Shown here one piece after another: positions 1 to 11,966 of a stretch of 64,000 nucleotides of DNA. The notes below the pieces were generated by a model that was not told where the DNA came from, ran no database searches, and worked only from the letters and a program-made list of their open reading frames with translations. Origin of the DNA: Mytilus edulis (Eukaryota; Mollusca; Bivalvia; Mytilida; Mytilidae). Positions within the stretch are counted from its first letter, which is position 1; each line of letters begins with the position of its first letter. Position numbers and translations under genes: made by a program. The stretch lies in contig NC_092344.1 in assembly GCF_963676685.1 (NCBI RefSeq), positions 98,486,749 through 98,550,748 on the forward strand, in the 5' to 3' direction.

Positions 1-509
1 TAGCAGCTTAACATCCAAATACTTATTCAAAACAAGAGAATGTGTCCCTGAACTTGCACTATCACATTTCCATGTTCACAAAACTGTGAAATCTTGGTTA
101 AAAACCCTAATTCGTCATATATCGATAACTCACTTCCTGATTGTCAAACGCTTTTAGTTTCAAGTTGATGTGACCACAAACTATTCACAACCAAAACGTC
201 AACATAATCACGGCTTATTATTTGAATTCAACTCTAGATTCATCATCAATACAAATGTATAAAATCTACCACGTTATGTGTACATTTGTACATACTGGGT
301 ATCCGTAAAGGTATATTTCATAATAATCGGATACAACAGTTCGGGAGTAAAAGTTGTGTTCTTAGCTTATTTAATTAATGTACATACCAACCTTACAGCT
401 ACAGCAGAGTCCGCGGGGGAAAGTAGACGAACAGTGAGTAAATAACTGTTTGTTACAAAAGAAAGTTTACTTTACCAAATCCGTATTTATTAAGCCCTAG
501 GATCTTTTA

Positions 510-1100
510 GGAAGTGTTATAACCGCTAGGTCGTTGCCATTGCTGTAGGACGTTTTGTCTCAGGAGGTATCAACATCCCAGTAGTCGTCACTTTTATATT
601 GATATGACATATCATTACTATACTCATTTACTGCAAATTAGCTGTGCATGTTGACTTTACCAAAGCTCCGAGGTATGTCTACTTTATGGCTTGTATTACC
701 ATAAAAGAGGGACGAAAGATACCAGAGGGACAGTCAAACTCACAAATCGAAAATAAACTGACAACGCCATGGGTAAAAATGAAAAATACCAACAGACAAA
801 CAAAAGTACACATGACACAACATATAAAACTAAAGAATAAGCAACACGAACCTCACCAAAAACTGGGGGTAATCGCAGGTGCTCCGGAAGGGTAAGAAGA
901 TCCTGCTCTAAATTTGACACCCGTCGTTTTGCTCATGTCATAACCGTATTTGACACAACTTTTCGGAATTTTTGGTTAAAATTCTTTTAAGTCCATTGTT
1001 TTGTTTGACCATCTTAACGGTTTGGTTCTAGCACGACGGTTTAGTCTGATGTAGGTGAAACGAGCTTCTTGTGTACCAAATTATAAGCCTGGTGTCGATA
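510..1100 (+). repeat. Degenerate hammerhead retrozyme copy split by another repeat
   Basis: Bases 510-640 match the retrozyme segment that reads 'ccactgggtcgatgcc...ggtatcaccagcccagtagtc' in the 11.4-12.7 kb array. Bases 932-1095 match its second half, from 'gtatttgacacaactttt' to the ribozyme and 'accaaattataagcctggt'. The ribozyme core near 1043-1062 is decayed (CTGATG followed soon by GAAAC, stem II lost). The two halves are separated by an inverted piece of PLE 3'-region sequence, so this is a nested insertion. Confidence 0.6.
685..935 (-). repeat. PLE family A 3'-region repeat (inverted fragment)
   Basis: Reverse complement of the sequence at 3930-4152 and 55620-55840: 'gagcaaaacgacgggtgtc', then 'gagcaggatcttcttaccc', then 'ccctctggtatctttcgtc'. 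At 3.4-4.15 kb this sequence follows directly after PLE reverse-transcriptase coding sequence, so I treat it as the 3' region of that retroelement family. It sits inside a retrozyme copy. Confidence 0.6.
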
Positions 1101-1268
1101 TCTAAAATTAGTTATTACTTTTTGTTCATGATATTTTTTTCTAAAAGAAGAGGTTTACTTTGTTATAAAGTAGTTGTACTGCTTAAGATAGTGATTTGCA
1201 TCTATTTTCCCAATCAGTGTTTATTTTCATTCAATTATATCAAGAATACTTTTATAAACGTAACATAC

Positions 1269-4200
1269 CAAACATGTTGATTCACATGATCATTCTGGAA
1301 GTTCCATGGAACAGAAAAATAAATCGCTTCACCATTTACTTTCAACCATTCTCCCATCTGACTCAATCTTTCTAAATACACAGCAGAAATGGTGCCATCA
1401 TGAGCTGGACCAATGTTTATCAAAATATTACCACCGCAACTGAAAAATGAAATATGTGAATTTTATATGGTTTTAAGAGTACCTTTATACGTATTTACTA
1501 CCAAAAATGTCTTGCAGGGTATTTGTCAACGAAGCAGAATCTTTGTAAAACAGAAAACCCATTTATGTGTTGAGGACGAAAATCATTTCTTGTTGGCATG
1601 CTTATTTTATTCAGATTTAAGATATAAATGAAAAAGCTGGTGATATTTCAGAAACTTGTAATTTACACCGTTCTATGTTGCCAAAAATATATATTTTACC
1701 ACAAAGAAAATTCGGTGTCGTCGAAGTTTATTCAAATCTGCAAAACTTTGCAACTGTTTCACATCACAAGCGACATGAGTTCACAGTCTTAATTTTTTCG
1801 ATACCATAATAGTATTGATTGAGCGTGGATTTGCATTGCAGGTAATGAACAGGTATGTTACCTCGATTTGTATTTTCTAAATCGATTTATGGAAATTTAA
1901 ACATCTGTAAACTGCTGTTGCCTTAATCTATAAAAAAATAACATAAAATGTCTCACAATATCACAATAAGTCAGAACTGAAGTAAATTTACTAACACGAA
2001 TAAAAGTTAGTTACAATGTAACACACTTTAAACGTTAAACGTAAATAAATTTAGAGAAACCAATATATTTAAATATTACTGCTAGTTGCTGAAGAATACG
2101 AAGTACGAATGCATAATTTAAACGGAATAGCAGTAGTACATATTGGAAAGACGAAGACTTAATCAACGAAAATTTATCAATAACAAAAAGCTACACACAG
2201 AGTAAAATGTGGAGATGAATGTTTTACTTAACTACTATTACAAATTCACGATTTAACCGACCAAACGAATTTTTTCTACACTTTACACAATAATGTTCTA
2301 CATTACAAACTGAAAGACAAATTGAAAGAGTTGGTATTGCTTTGTTTCATAAAAAAAGAATGGCCAACGTAGTTACCAGTATCTTGTCTTAGGGAGGGAT
2401 ACATCCTACTTTGTAAAGGATCATTCTGATTCAAACAAAAAATTCTCTGAAACTGATATTATCAAGATGCTTGATTTCTTGATTGACAACATATTTGTTA
2501 CGTTTGGAGGACGTATTTATCAACAGACTGTCGGCATTACAATGGAAACAAATTGTGCCCCTCTTATTGCCGTTTTGTTTATTTATTATTATGAGGCTGA
2601 CTTCATACAGGAACTTCTTAGGAAGAAAGATTAGAAGTCAGCAATATCCTTTAACTTTACTTTCCGCTATATAGATGGTGTTTCTCACTAATTTATATAT
2701 AATACTAAAATCATCACGTAAAAACGGCGAATTAAAGAATACAACTTTATATATAACAAATATAGTACAAAGGTGTAGATTAAAAATTACACCACTCCAG
2801 GCCCTTTTGTTTTCCACGTAATTGATATTGCCAATAATTAAGAAGTTCCAGGTCGACTCCGATACCGATACCAATAGTATATTCACCTGTTACCTATTAC
2901 CTTATATGTACGTTCCGCATCTGACAGGCGCACCACCAAACGGTGTATTTAGGATTATGCTATATACACGGGTCATAATCACAGGGTTGACACTACTAAA
3001 TCTAATCATTGTCAAATTGTTACCTAATGTAGTATTTTAATCAGTAAGACTTTCTAAGATAACAATACGAATACTAAAAATCTGGACTAAAAATAAGGCG
3101 TATAGGTACAGTTTTCAATTTGTTAGCGGGCATGACGTAAAACAGCGAATCAAAGAATTCAACTTTATTTATTACTAATATAGGACAATGCTTTTGATTA
3201 AAAAATACTCCATTCCAGGACCTTTTGTTTTCCAAATAATTAATATTACCAATAATTGATAAGTTCCAGTTCGACGGGTTCAAACAGAAGGATTTGAAAG
3301 CAGAGAAAACTGTGTATCTTATAATCGGAATGACTTTATCAGATGAAAATACTAATATTAAAATAAGGCTTGCGCATAGTTATATATATACTTTTATTCA
3401 GTCACGGACCTGCGATATCACGGGTGTGTTCTAGTTAATTTAAATTTTGTGACTATGTTGAACGCATCTATCCCATCGAACTAGAGTTAAAAGACACAAG
3501 AGATACAGTTAAGTCGGCCTCATATCTTGACTTACATCTAGAAATTGACAATGAGGGTCGGTTGAAAACGAAACTTTACGACAAAAGAGATGATTTCAGC
3601 TTCCCAATTGTGAACTTTCCATTTCTAAGTAGCAACATTCCAGTTGTGCCTGCAAACGGAGTATATATCTCCCAACTGATACAATATTCCCGGTCCGGTA
3701 TTTTCTATCATGATTTCCTTGATAGAGGGTTGCTGCTCACAAGGAAGCTATTAAACCAAGAGTTCCAAATGGTAAAGTTGAAATCATCCCTTCGTAAATT
3801 TTACGAGTTGGTTGACCGTTATGGAATAACCGTTTTGCAGATGATATCGGATATGTTCCTTTCGTCGTACCTACAATCCCTTCCCTTTTCATGAAGTGAC
3901 CTACCAAATGAGACTATTTACCGGGTTTTTGATAACATGAGCAACACGACGGATCTGCTTACCATTCTGGAGCACATGAGATCACCCCCCGTTTTTGGCG
4001 GGGTTCGTGTTGCTCAGTCTTTAGTTTTCTATGTTGTGTCATGTGTATTATTGTTTGTCTTTTTCCATTTTAGCCATGGCGTTGTCAGTTTATTTTCGAT
4101 CTATGAGTTTGACTGTACCTCTGGTATCTTTTGCCCCTCTTTTATGGCATCTTAACATTTCTGAATAAAAGTCATATCCATCATTACCTTATTGTTTCCA

Positions 4201-7200
4201 CCATTGTCAGTAAAAGTTTTTCTATCGTTAGATAATCTTTAAGATTAGCCTCACGTCTGAATCCCCATGATTTTTTATCAATCGTCATACAATTTTCCCA
4301 TTTTCTTTTTTGAAGTATACCTAAAAAAAGATCAAATCATAGAGTCTCATGTCACATAACCATTATCAAATAAGTTGAATAAAACGATCAAAGGTACCGC
4401 CAAAAAAAACCACCAAAAAACATCCGAGTTTTTGTTGTTCTCGATGTACAAACGTAAGATAACGATTTCTACAAGTTCACCAAAATCTGTTGTCGAACCG
4501 TAGCTCTCTGTTCATTTCTGGAGTCAAAGATTATTTTGGACCAAATTGTAACGTTGGAAAAAAAATCACACTCTTTTTAACAGAATAAACGATTACATTG
4601 TTTCTCAAACTGATATTTCATATGTATATACATATATAGCGTATCATTGTTGTCAAACAAAGGTTGGTGCTTTGAATTCGAATTATTAAAACGACAACTA
4701 CATACATCCGCTACATCAAAACCAGGAAAGCGATTGGAATACCCCTTAATGACACGTACTAAAAGGGAAAAAAGAGATGAAAGATGCTAAAAGGACATTC
4801 AAAGTAAGAAGTCAGGGAAAAAATACCATGGCAGAACACTAAAAAGTAAAAACGATAAAAAGACAAACAACATAACACGAAACACAACATAGAAACCCAA
4901 GGAACAAACAACAATAAACTACCAAACAAAAAATCGGGGGTGATCTCATGTGACCCGGAAGAGTAAGCATATTATGTTCCACAGGTGGCACCTGTCGTGT
5001 TGTTTGTTTTATACATACCAAGTAATAAATTATGTCATATTCGAGGAATTAGGCGTTATGTACGTAGGGATCACAATGACAAGAAAACAAAATACGTTAA
5101 GAACTGAATTGTCAAGGACGAAGCATATGACAAACTAAATGTGAATTCGAAATATTTGACTCAACGACAAATATGAGAAGATGGCGAGAGATTATTCAAA
5201 GATAGAATGGGAAAAGAAAGGTCAGACAATTAGGGGCTACTGGTTAAAGTTAGGACGAATAAAAACTTTTAAAAGCAGAATGTGTTTCATGATTATAAAA
5301 TAAGGAGTACGAAAAGTAAAGGGAAATAGATGTCTAAAACAGAAAGACCTGTTACGAGTTACGAGCTATAAACCTCAACAAAGGTTATAGGTCAAAATAC
5401 GTTAACTTTTATATAAGATGCTGAAGAGAAATCAGGAGTTTAATGGTATATTAGGGAAATTATAGATGATGACTTACACGGCAATAGGTGTTAACAAGTT
5501 TAACAACGAAACAAGACATACTGATTCTGACAGAATGACAGTTTAATTCACTGCCATATGATGCCCAAATGATATTGCAACGAATTCTAAGGAACCTACT
5601 AAATTACACACCTTATCTCGCTTCTTTTGGAGTTAATGTCTATGTTTTGTATTGTCTTTCACCTTGATTTGTATCATCTTAATCGATTCATGAGATTGGA
5701 ACATCGGTGTATTATTGTAGCTTTTATTTATGAAAGAACCAGCTTACAATAACCCTCAGCTGGTGCACAAGATTTTGTGCGAAATTTAAGAACTAAGTTT
5801 TAAATGGCATTCTTAATTAGAAAGACCTAAAATATAGCCAAATCCAAATCGATCTTAAAAAAAACATCGTAACAACTGCTAGACAAAAAAGAACTTTGAA
5901 AAAATTGAAGATATCAATAACATAAATCAGATTTAATATTAATGAAACTTGGAACTTAAGTTTTCTTGCTCAAGAATTTGTTCAATAGGAAGCTTTCTTT
6001 TCAGTCACATGTATTCAACATATAAGTGTTTTTGGCAAATATGACGCTTTAAAAAGATAATTTGAGACGCAATTCCGCCATAATGTCATACTTGCATACA
6101 CATATTATTAGTTACATGGTGTGTTAGTGACCTAGTACGATATATATGGGTTTAAATTCGCTCGAATCCCCATATGGAATTTACTGACCCCATATATATC
6201 GTATTAGGTCACTAGCACACCGTGTAACGAATTTATCTTACCGACTATCTTCACATGTGGTATTTTGACAAGTGGCCTATCAAAGTGATCAAGTCTTCAA
6301 TACTTAGTATTAAGATCCAACTTCCATTTGTCTATACAGAAAACAAATGCCAACAATATCGACTTGTTAGTTTAATTATGTTTTATGAACTTATTTTAAC
6401 CTTTCATCATCAATTTCTTCGTCTGTTGAATCATTTTTGATTTTTTAATATACACAGGGCAAGAATATGAGTTCCCCTTTTTAAGATGAATTTATTTATA
6501 CAACAAAAACATACATACACATTGTATTCTAATGGTGGGATCAATTAGTTTAACATAAAACTTGAACAGTCTTAAGAAACACTGCCTAAAAGCAACACTA
6601 AATTAAAAGAACAAAAGACCTCTGCCCGCATTTAATTGTATTTTTCCTACGCGTTTGAAGACTTTACCATACCTGGATTATATCTATCATTACACCCAAG
6701 AAATCCTCCATGTTTACATCTTACAGATTTTCCCCATCGATCATTGGTTACCACCGTGTCTTTTACAGGACTGAAATATAGAAAAAGAGTTACACTTTTA
6801 ATAGTACCTTGTTTAAAATGATAAGAGCAGATGGTTATTATACGTCGGTGAGATAGGAACATCTTAAACAAGATAAATCTGCAGATCAACATATTGTAAC
6901 AATATATGTGTCTAATATGAACTATTGTATGCTTTTTTTTTTGCAATTTTGTGCGATGCGTTTTGGACAAAAAACATGTTAAGAAACGCGGAATCAGTAA
7001 CTTGTTAAACCAACTTATGACAGGAGTCAGAAATATAACAGTTGTTGTCCATTCATTTGATGTGTTTTAACTTTTGAGTTTGCCATTTGATTAGGGACTT
7101 TTCGTTTATAATTTTTCTCGGAGTTCAGTATTTTTGTTAAATTACCTTTTATGTCCAATAGTTTTAATTAAGCTCACCTGTCATTATAAAGCCATGCGAT

Positions 7201-9834
7201 AAACTCAGTAGAATTCCAATAAGTATCTTCAGCTTCCCACTCGCCGTCAGACCAAATTATGTCAGGTTTATATACATTTACAAGTTCATATAACTCGGGC
7301 ATTGTTTTTGCCTGAAATTAATAGCTTCATAATGATTCTATTCTAAAGTATCTATCTCAACATGCTGACTATCATAAATTGCTAAACTCGATAAATGAAT
7401 TCATTCAAATCATGAGTCCGAAGCGCACATCTAAAATTATTTCTTAATGAACACTTAAAACTCAAATTTTTGAAAGCCAGTGATGTATAACGTAAGGAGC
7501 TATGTGACCAAAAGTAACATAAAAAGAAAAATAAAACAAATTCAACAATGTCAACTTTTCATGTGGTAGTTAAAATCTTTAGCCTATTCAGTTTATTAGT
7601 AATGTCTTAATCTATCAACGGGAATTTTGTCATAAATCATTTTAGAAGAGGAGCACTGACTACTGGGCTAATGATTCCATTTGCGACTAACATTCAACCA
7701 CTGTCGTATCGATCCCGTGCTAGTAGTTAAAATTATATAAAAAAAAACTTACAAATTCCGAAGACGTTTTATGATGTTTACTCCATAAAAAACGCAGTTA
7801 GGCTATCAATTAATCAATCGAAGACTAGCATTAACTTTCCCTATTGTAGAATTGGTCGAGTTATGATTTACAAGTACGAAAAGCTTTGGTTGAGTAGGTT
7901 TTTGTTAGCTTTCTAGTAATCAAATTAACAATTGAATTAGGAACAAAATCGACAAAAGAGAAACTTGGCTCCCATGGTAAAGCCGACAATGAGCCGAAAA
8001 TTTCGTACACAAAGTATACAAACAAGTTGCCAATCAAGATGTCGGTCTTGTTGATAACAACTTCTCAAAAAAATGTTGAGTATGCATTTTCTTACATACA
8101 GAAAGAGAAGACAAAGACTGTAAAGCATTTTTATGGTGTTAATTTCAGATAACATGCACCGCTTATATAAGTCTGCCCCAAATCAGGGCACTTCACAAGT
8201 GGTTGTCTATATTTATGTAAAACCTTGGTCAGATATATACTTAGATGTAATTTTATTCGTATCATTGAAACATAAACAGTCGTACTTACCCTTACAAAAT
8301 CTTGAGTTTGAAAATTATTTCTTTTGTCTCTCAGGTAAAGTGGATGAAACCACTCATACAAAGAATGGTACAATCCGAATTTTAAATCCTTTTCACGTAC
8401 TGCAGCACCAAGTTGACCTAGTAACCAGAATAAAGGATGAAATAGTGTTCGTATCAAGCAAAAGACAACAATTATTACAATCTGCCAACAAATAACCTAT
8501 ACGGTTGACTTTATCCGCTTACACCCAATTCATTTAGAACGCTGGTGTATAGTTGTCTCATTTGCATCATACCACATCTCTTACTAATCAATACCATCTT
8601 TTCGTATTGCTAACTTTTAACAATAGTATATAAAAATAAAAAAAATAAAAATATATTTTCATTTTTTACCAACAAGGTCTTTTTTTGGTCCAATAGCCAA
8701 TGAGTTCCAGCTGTAGGAGTATGCAGATGGCCAATTAGTATACCCCTCATGATGCTTGGCCGTGAGTACTACATATCTATAAAATATAAGTTTATTACTT
8801 CGAATACAAGTTTAATGTTTCTTTTGATTTTACAGCAGTCTAACTATTTGTATTTTCCCCTCTTGTGCCCATGTCACTTTGTGTTGACCAATATTGAGTT
8901 AAAAATCGAGACTACCGTTTAGTTACAGTAGAATTTTTACGGATTCTAGAAAAATTACATTAATAACTGCATTCATACCATTGTGGTTGAATATGTTTTG
9001 TCCCGCCTGCGGCGCATGTTGTTGATATTAGACATAACATGAAATGTACTCTCAAATTGAGTCTTGGAGGATTTTATATTTTTAATCAATAAACAAGATG
9101 ATTTGTATAAATAGATGCCATGTTGCAACCAAGTCCTTCTAAATTTACTCTAAATTTATATAAGCACTGTAAAAACAATTATCTTATGTAGTACAATTTT
9201 ATGAAATGTGGAAATATAAATTGTCTTACTTGGCGCCTGAGTTTTTAAAAACATCCGCCCATTCAGTAGCATTGAAAAATTCTGCTGTAAAATCTGGTGC
9301 GAAATCGGCATAAGTGTAATTAGATCTGTAATTCTTCTTCATAAACGCTTTGGTTTCTATCTTGTGTGTTGCTTCCTTTCCTTTCCAACTCCACCAAAAC
9401 CATTCTGAACCAAAACTGGGCACCGAAAATAAACCCCAGTGAATAAATATTCCTATTTTAGCTTCATCAAACCATTTTGGTAAAGGCCTTTTGTCGAGTG
9501 CTTCCCAATTAGGTGAGTATCTATTGCTGTCTATAGATGAACTTTCAGTAGGTTCATTTTGCTGTGGTAAAACTTCTTGGATTATATTTTTAACATGCTG
9601 TTTAATTTCAAGGGGATTATCGATGACATTTTGCAAATGCTGTTTGATGTCAAATTGCTTCTTTTTTGTATTATCTACTACTTCAAAAGGATTATCATAC
9701 TCATAGCCATCCGATAATTCTGAACTTTTTGCCGATGTTAAATATCTAAACAGGAAAAAGACAATAATTAAACATGAAACTAGTCCTAAACACTTAACAG
9801 TAAAATCTCTTTGTCTACGGTTCATTTTATGCAT
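1269..9834 (-). CDS. Alpha-L-fucosidase (GH29), seven exons, 3' end missing
   Basis: Glycosidase removing terminal alpha-L-fucose from glycoconjugates, normally lysosomal or secreted. I place exons at 9230-9834, 8670-8776, 8290-8417, 7178-7311, 6673-6770, 4188-4320 and 1269-1439. All joins are GT-AG and the phases agree, giving about 458 codons. Exon 1 has a hydrophobic segment at residues 14-31 and then the GH29 start ([19 protein letters not shown]). Exon 2 has [11 protein letters not shown], exon 3 [14 protein letters not shown], exon 4 the nucleophile motif WSDGEWE, exon 5 NDRWG, exon 6 [16 protein letters not shown] and exon 7 [15 protein letters not shown]. The final exon of about 50-70 residues (beta-sandwich end) was not found in 1-1268. 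The start at 9834 is the first Met of the open frame, with a second Met three codons on. The uncleaved-looking N-terminal hydrophobic stretch and about 70-residue linker are unusual for the family. Introns 5 and 6 are inflated by repeats. Confidence 0.93.
1440..2340. other. Fucosidase intron 6, first part: no recognisable feature
   Basis: AT-rich sequence directly 5' (in plus-strand terms) of a PLE fragment. Short open frames here have no family signature and I see no coding evidence. Confidence 0.5.
2384..4152 (+). mobile_element. PLE family A reverse-transcriptase remnant, interrupted
   Basis: Plus-strand fragment of a Penelope-like reverse transcriptase inside fucosidase intron 6. Bases 2384-2690 encode [19 protein letters not shown] and a damaged motif B ([11 protein letters not shown] where the family has GIPMGTNCAPL), then [12 protein letters not shown] and FRYIDG in place of YIDD. 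Coding sequence resumes at about 3452 with [24 protein letters not shown] and [18 protein letters not shown] up to about 3893. A 3' region with the GAGCAACACGACGG repeat runs to 4152. The 2690-3450 segment is a different interspersed repeat inserted between motifs C and D. The copy is inactive: stops, frameshifts and mutated catalytic motifs. Confidence 0.8.
2690..3450. repeat. Interspersed repeat with two related sub-copies, inserted in PLE
   Basis: Two diverged sub-copies (about 2710-2860 and 3130-3270) share 'cgaattaaagaat...caactttat', 'aggcccttttgttttcca', 'taattgatattgccaataatt' and 'aagttccag'. The tail at 3280-3435 ('gagaaaactgtgtatctta', 'ggcttgcgcat', 'cacgggtgtgttct') recurs at 49975-50095. 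It splits a PLE coding region, so it arrived after that PLE. Confidence 0.6.
4800..5010 (-). repeat. PLE family A 3'-region fragment in fucosidase intron 5
   Basis: Reverse-complement match to 3930-4152, containing the reverse complements of 'aacacgacaggtgccacctg', 'gtgatctcatgtgacc' and 'gttgtgtttcgtgttatg'. No reverse-transcriptase coding sequence is attached, as expected for a strongly 5'-truncated retrocopy. Confidence 0.6.
5020..6105. other. Fucosidase intron 5 interior: nothing recognised
   Basis: AT-rich, no coding signature, no clear repeat family apart from the neighbouring elements. Confidence 0.4.
6111..6227. repeat. Foldback hairpin element (about 117 bp)
   Basis: The 40-base left arm (6111-6150) and the right arm (6188-6227) are near-perfect reverse complements. 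The core is 'gtgacctaatacgatatata' on one strand, with only about three or four mismatches over 40 bases. The loop is about 37 bases. It looks like a short MITE or foldback element in fucosidase intron 5. Confidence 0.75.
7618..7700 (-). repeat. Short retrozyme fragment
   Basis: Contains 'gagcactgactactgggctaatgatt', the diverged reverse complement of the retrozyme stretch 'atcaccagcccagtagtcagcac'. The ribozyme core is not present. It lies in fucosidase intron 3. Confidence 0.4.
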
Positions 9835-10069
9835 TACACAAGAAACTTATATGATCAGAATGTCACCCTAATTGTGGTATTGCACATCAAACAAATCGAA
9901 CCTGTGTTTTACCGACCGGTCGATCTTTCCTCAAAATTTACCTGACGCCATTCCATCGCTACCAGGTAAGTTTATCATGGTTCAAGAAATGTGTGCATTC
10001 GTTGTTTACAACGGTTATTTCCCTTCATATTCATCTACAACACAAAATCAGTATAGCATGTGATGTGTA

Positions 10070-10235
10070 CAAGTTATGATTTTGTACAAATTAACATTTG
10101 TACAAAAAAATGTTCAAATCATTATTTGTACTTTGACTTTGTACAAATTGTGCTTGTACAAATTACAAATACAATTTGTACTAAATTTATTTAATAAAAA
10201 AATCACTTATACATTTTGTAAATTGTACAATAATT
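10070..10235. promoter_or_regulatory. Cluster of TTGTACAA palindromes upstream of the fucosidase gene
   Basis: Within about 165 bases the palindromic octamer TTGTACAA and near matches recur many times ('ttttgtacaaatt', 'atttgtacaaaaa', 'cttgtacaaatt', 'aattgtacaata'), in both orientations by nature. The cluster begins about 235 bases upstream of the fucosidase start codon. It could be a degenerate simple repeat, part of an unrecognised transposon end, or a transcription-factor site cluster. The sequence alone does not decide. Confidence 0.35.
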
Positions 10236-10534
10236 TATAGTATCGATTTTTTTTTATAAATACATATTGATACTCAATACATAATTTTCAATCAATAACC
10301 ACATAATAAACATTATTTTCAAAATACAAAAATGGTTCAGCATCATTTGTTTTAGCATTTAAGTGAACATGATTATGGAATCGGGAATTGCACAAGATCA
10401 TTTGCTTTGGACATATACATTAAGGAGCGCCCCTTTTTCATCTACATGAAAGAAACCCCTAACCACCATTTTTGAAAGATTTTTTACTGCTTCATTTAGC
10501 GAAATTTAAAGTTAAAAGAATCGTTGATGCGAAT

Positions 10535-10800
10535 AAAGATGTGTCTTTAATAGCTTCAATTTGATTTCTCCACAAATATTCTGTTAAAATTCCTACAGCT
10601 GTTCCAATGTGGTACACAAACTCTCGAGATTCAATATTTACATCTAAGTTATTTTGAGGATCAGTTGGGGCAATTTAATACTGAGGAATTGATATAATAA
10701 CATTATCCCCAACAGCAAGTTCGGGTAATTTCAGTTTATTGTTCTTGTTCGGATATTCAGCGTGGATCTGTTGGTAAGACAGTGCACGCTTACTAACATG
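10535..10800 (-). pseudogene. Remnant of a transposon integrase C-terminus (KRBA2/Ginger-like)
   Basis: The minus-strand translation reads LPELAVGDNVIISIPQY, a stop, then APTDPQNNLDVN, VYHIGTAVGILTEYLWRNQIEA. The order 'GDNV.(I/V)PIP...(A/G)..D..N.L.V......Y.(L/I)GT..G(I/V)L......RNQ' is that of the C-terminal segment of KRBA2/Ginger-type integrases. Stops interrupt it and no upstream catalytic core is seen in the window. Related integrase families remain possible. Confidence 0.45.
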
Positions 10801-11105
10801 TATGATAAGTGTTTCAACATCAGTTTCAACATCAGTATCACCAGCCCAGTAGTCAATACTTCGGTGTTGACATGAATATCAATAATGTGGTAATTTTTAT
10901 TAATTTCCTGCTTACAAAACTTTGAATTTATAAATTCTTATCCCAGGCATAGACTACCTTAGCCGTATTTGACACAAGTTTTTGGAATTTTGGATCCTCA
11001 ATGCTCTTCAACTTTGTACTTGTTTGGCTTTATAAATTTTGATATGAGCGTCACTGATGAGTCTTATGTAGACGAAACGCGCGTCTGGCGTACTAAATTA
11101 TAATC
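10800..11105 (+). repeat. Diverged single retrozyme unit with intact hammerhead motif
   Basis: Starts near 'tcagtatcaccagcccagtag' and ends after the ribozyme and 'taatcctggtatcttt'. It is laid out like the 361-bp units downstream but is more diverged and includes 'cccaggcatagactacctta'. The hammerhead at 11048-11090 has core CTGATGAG, stem II GTCT/AGAC, GAAAC, short stem III and GTC at the cleavage site. Confidence 0.75.
11048..11092 (+). ncRNA. Hammerhead ribozyme, type I, core intact
   Basis: CTGATGA (11054) is followed by stem II with a TTATGT loop, then GAAA, a minimal helix III in ACGCGCGT and the GTC cleavage triplet. Helix I pairs GCGTCA with TGGCGT (two G-U wobbles). Established knowledge: hammerheads with such a short helix III are thought to work best as dimers, which fits their tandem occurrence. 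Confidence 0.8.
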
Positions 11106-11280
11106 CTGGTATCTTTGATAATTATCATCCTTATTGTCACTAGGGCCAATTTTTATGGTCCCGCCACTTAGTGGTCGGGGACATATAGTTTTACCCTTGT
11201 CCGAAATTCCGGTATTACGTCTTTCCGTCATTCCGCCATTCTGTCATTCCGAAATTCCGTCATTCCGTCATTCCGCAACA

Positions 11281-11366
11281 AACCATTATACGCAGTTTTT
11301 TTCTTAACCGCCTCAGATAGTGGCCTGATCTATGGAATGTAAGTTCTCCATGATGAGTTACAGATC
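11281..11366 (+). repeat. Left direct repeat flanking the retrozyme array
   Basis: An 86-base block from 'aaccattatacgcagttttt' to 'tgatgagttacagatc' recurs at 12762-12847 with a handful of mismatches in the same orientation, on the far side of the array. Confidence 0.8.
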
Positions 11367-11558
11367 AAGTTTACGTTTTGTTCCGCTCCGCTGATTTTTG
11401 CCACTATTTGCCACTAATTTTAAATTTTTGAAATACTTAGGCTTTTCTACCTCAGGCATAGATAACCTTAACTGTATTTGGCAAAACTTTTAGGAATTTT
11501 GGTCCTCAATGCTCTTCAACTTCGTACTTTATTTGGCCTTTTTAACTTTTTTGGATTC

Positions 11559-11605
11559 GAGCGTCTCTGATGAGTCTTTTGTAAACGAAACGAGCGTCTG
11601 GCGTA
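11559..11605 (+). ncRNA. Hammerhead ribozyme, unit 1 of array
   Basis: Core CTGATGAG and GAAAC are intact. Stem II has one mismatch (GTCT with AAAC). Helix III is ACGAGCGT and the cleavage triplet is GTC. Confidence 0.75.
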
Positions 11606-11919
11606 TTGAAAAAATTTGCTCCTGGTATCTATGATGAGTTTATTTACTACCACTGGGTCGATGCCATTGGTGGTGGAGATTTATTTCCCCGAGGGTATCA
11701 CCAGCCCAGTAGTCAGCACTTGTGCTGACATGAATTATCATTGATATGGTTATATTTATAAATTTACTGTTCACAAAATTTTGAATTCTTGAAATACTAA
11801 GGCTTTTCTACCTCAAGCATAGATAACTTTAGCTGTATTTGGCAAAACTTTTAGGAATTTTGGTTCTCAATGCTCTTCAACTTCATACTTTATTTGGCCT
11901 TTTTAACTGTTTTGGATTC

Positions 11920-11966
11920 GAGCGTCACTGATGAGTCTTTTGTAGACGAAACGCTCGTCTTGCGTA
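11920..11966 (+). ncRNA. Hammerhead ribozyme, unit 2 of array
   Basis: Core intact, stem II GTCT/AGAC paired, helix III ACGCTCGT, cleavage GTC. Helix I has TTGCGT, one change from the other copies. Confidence 0.78.

Noticed and set aside
1-1268. Last fucosidase exon
   Set aside because: I searched the minus strand for the expected C-terminal sequence (VYA-(I/V)-hydrophobic-WP type) and found none.
8131-8495. Plus-strand 120-codon frame opposite fucosidase exon 3
   Set aside because: A shadow of the real minus-strand exon, with no independent signature.
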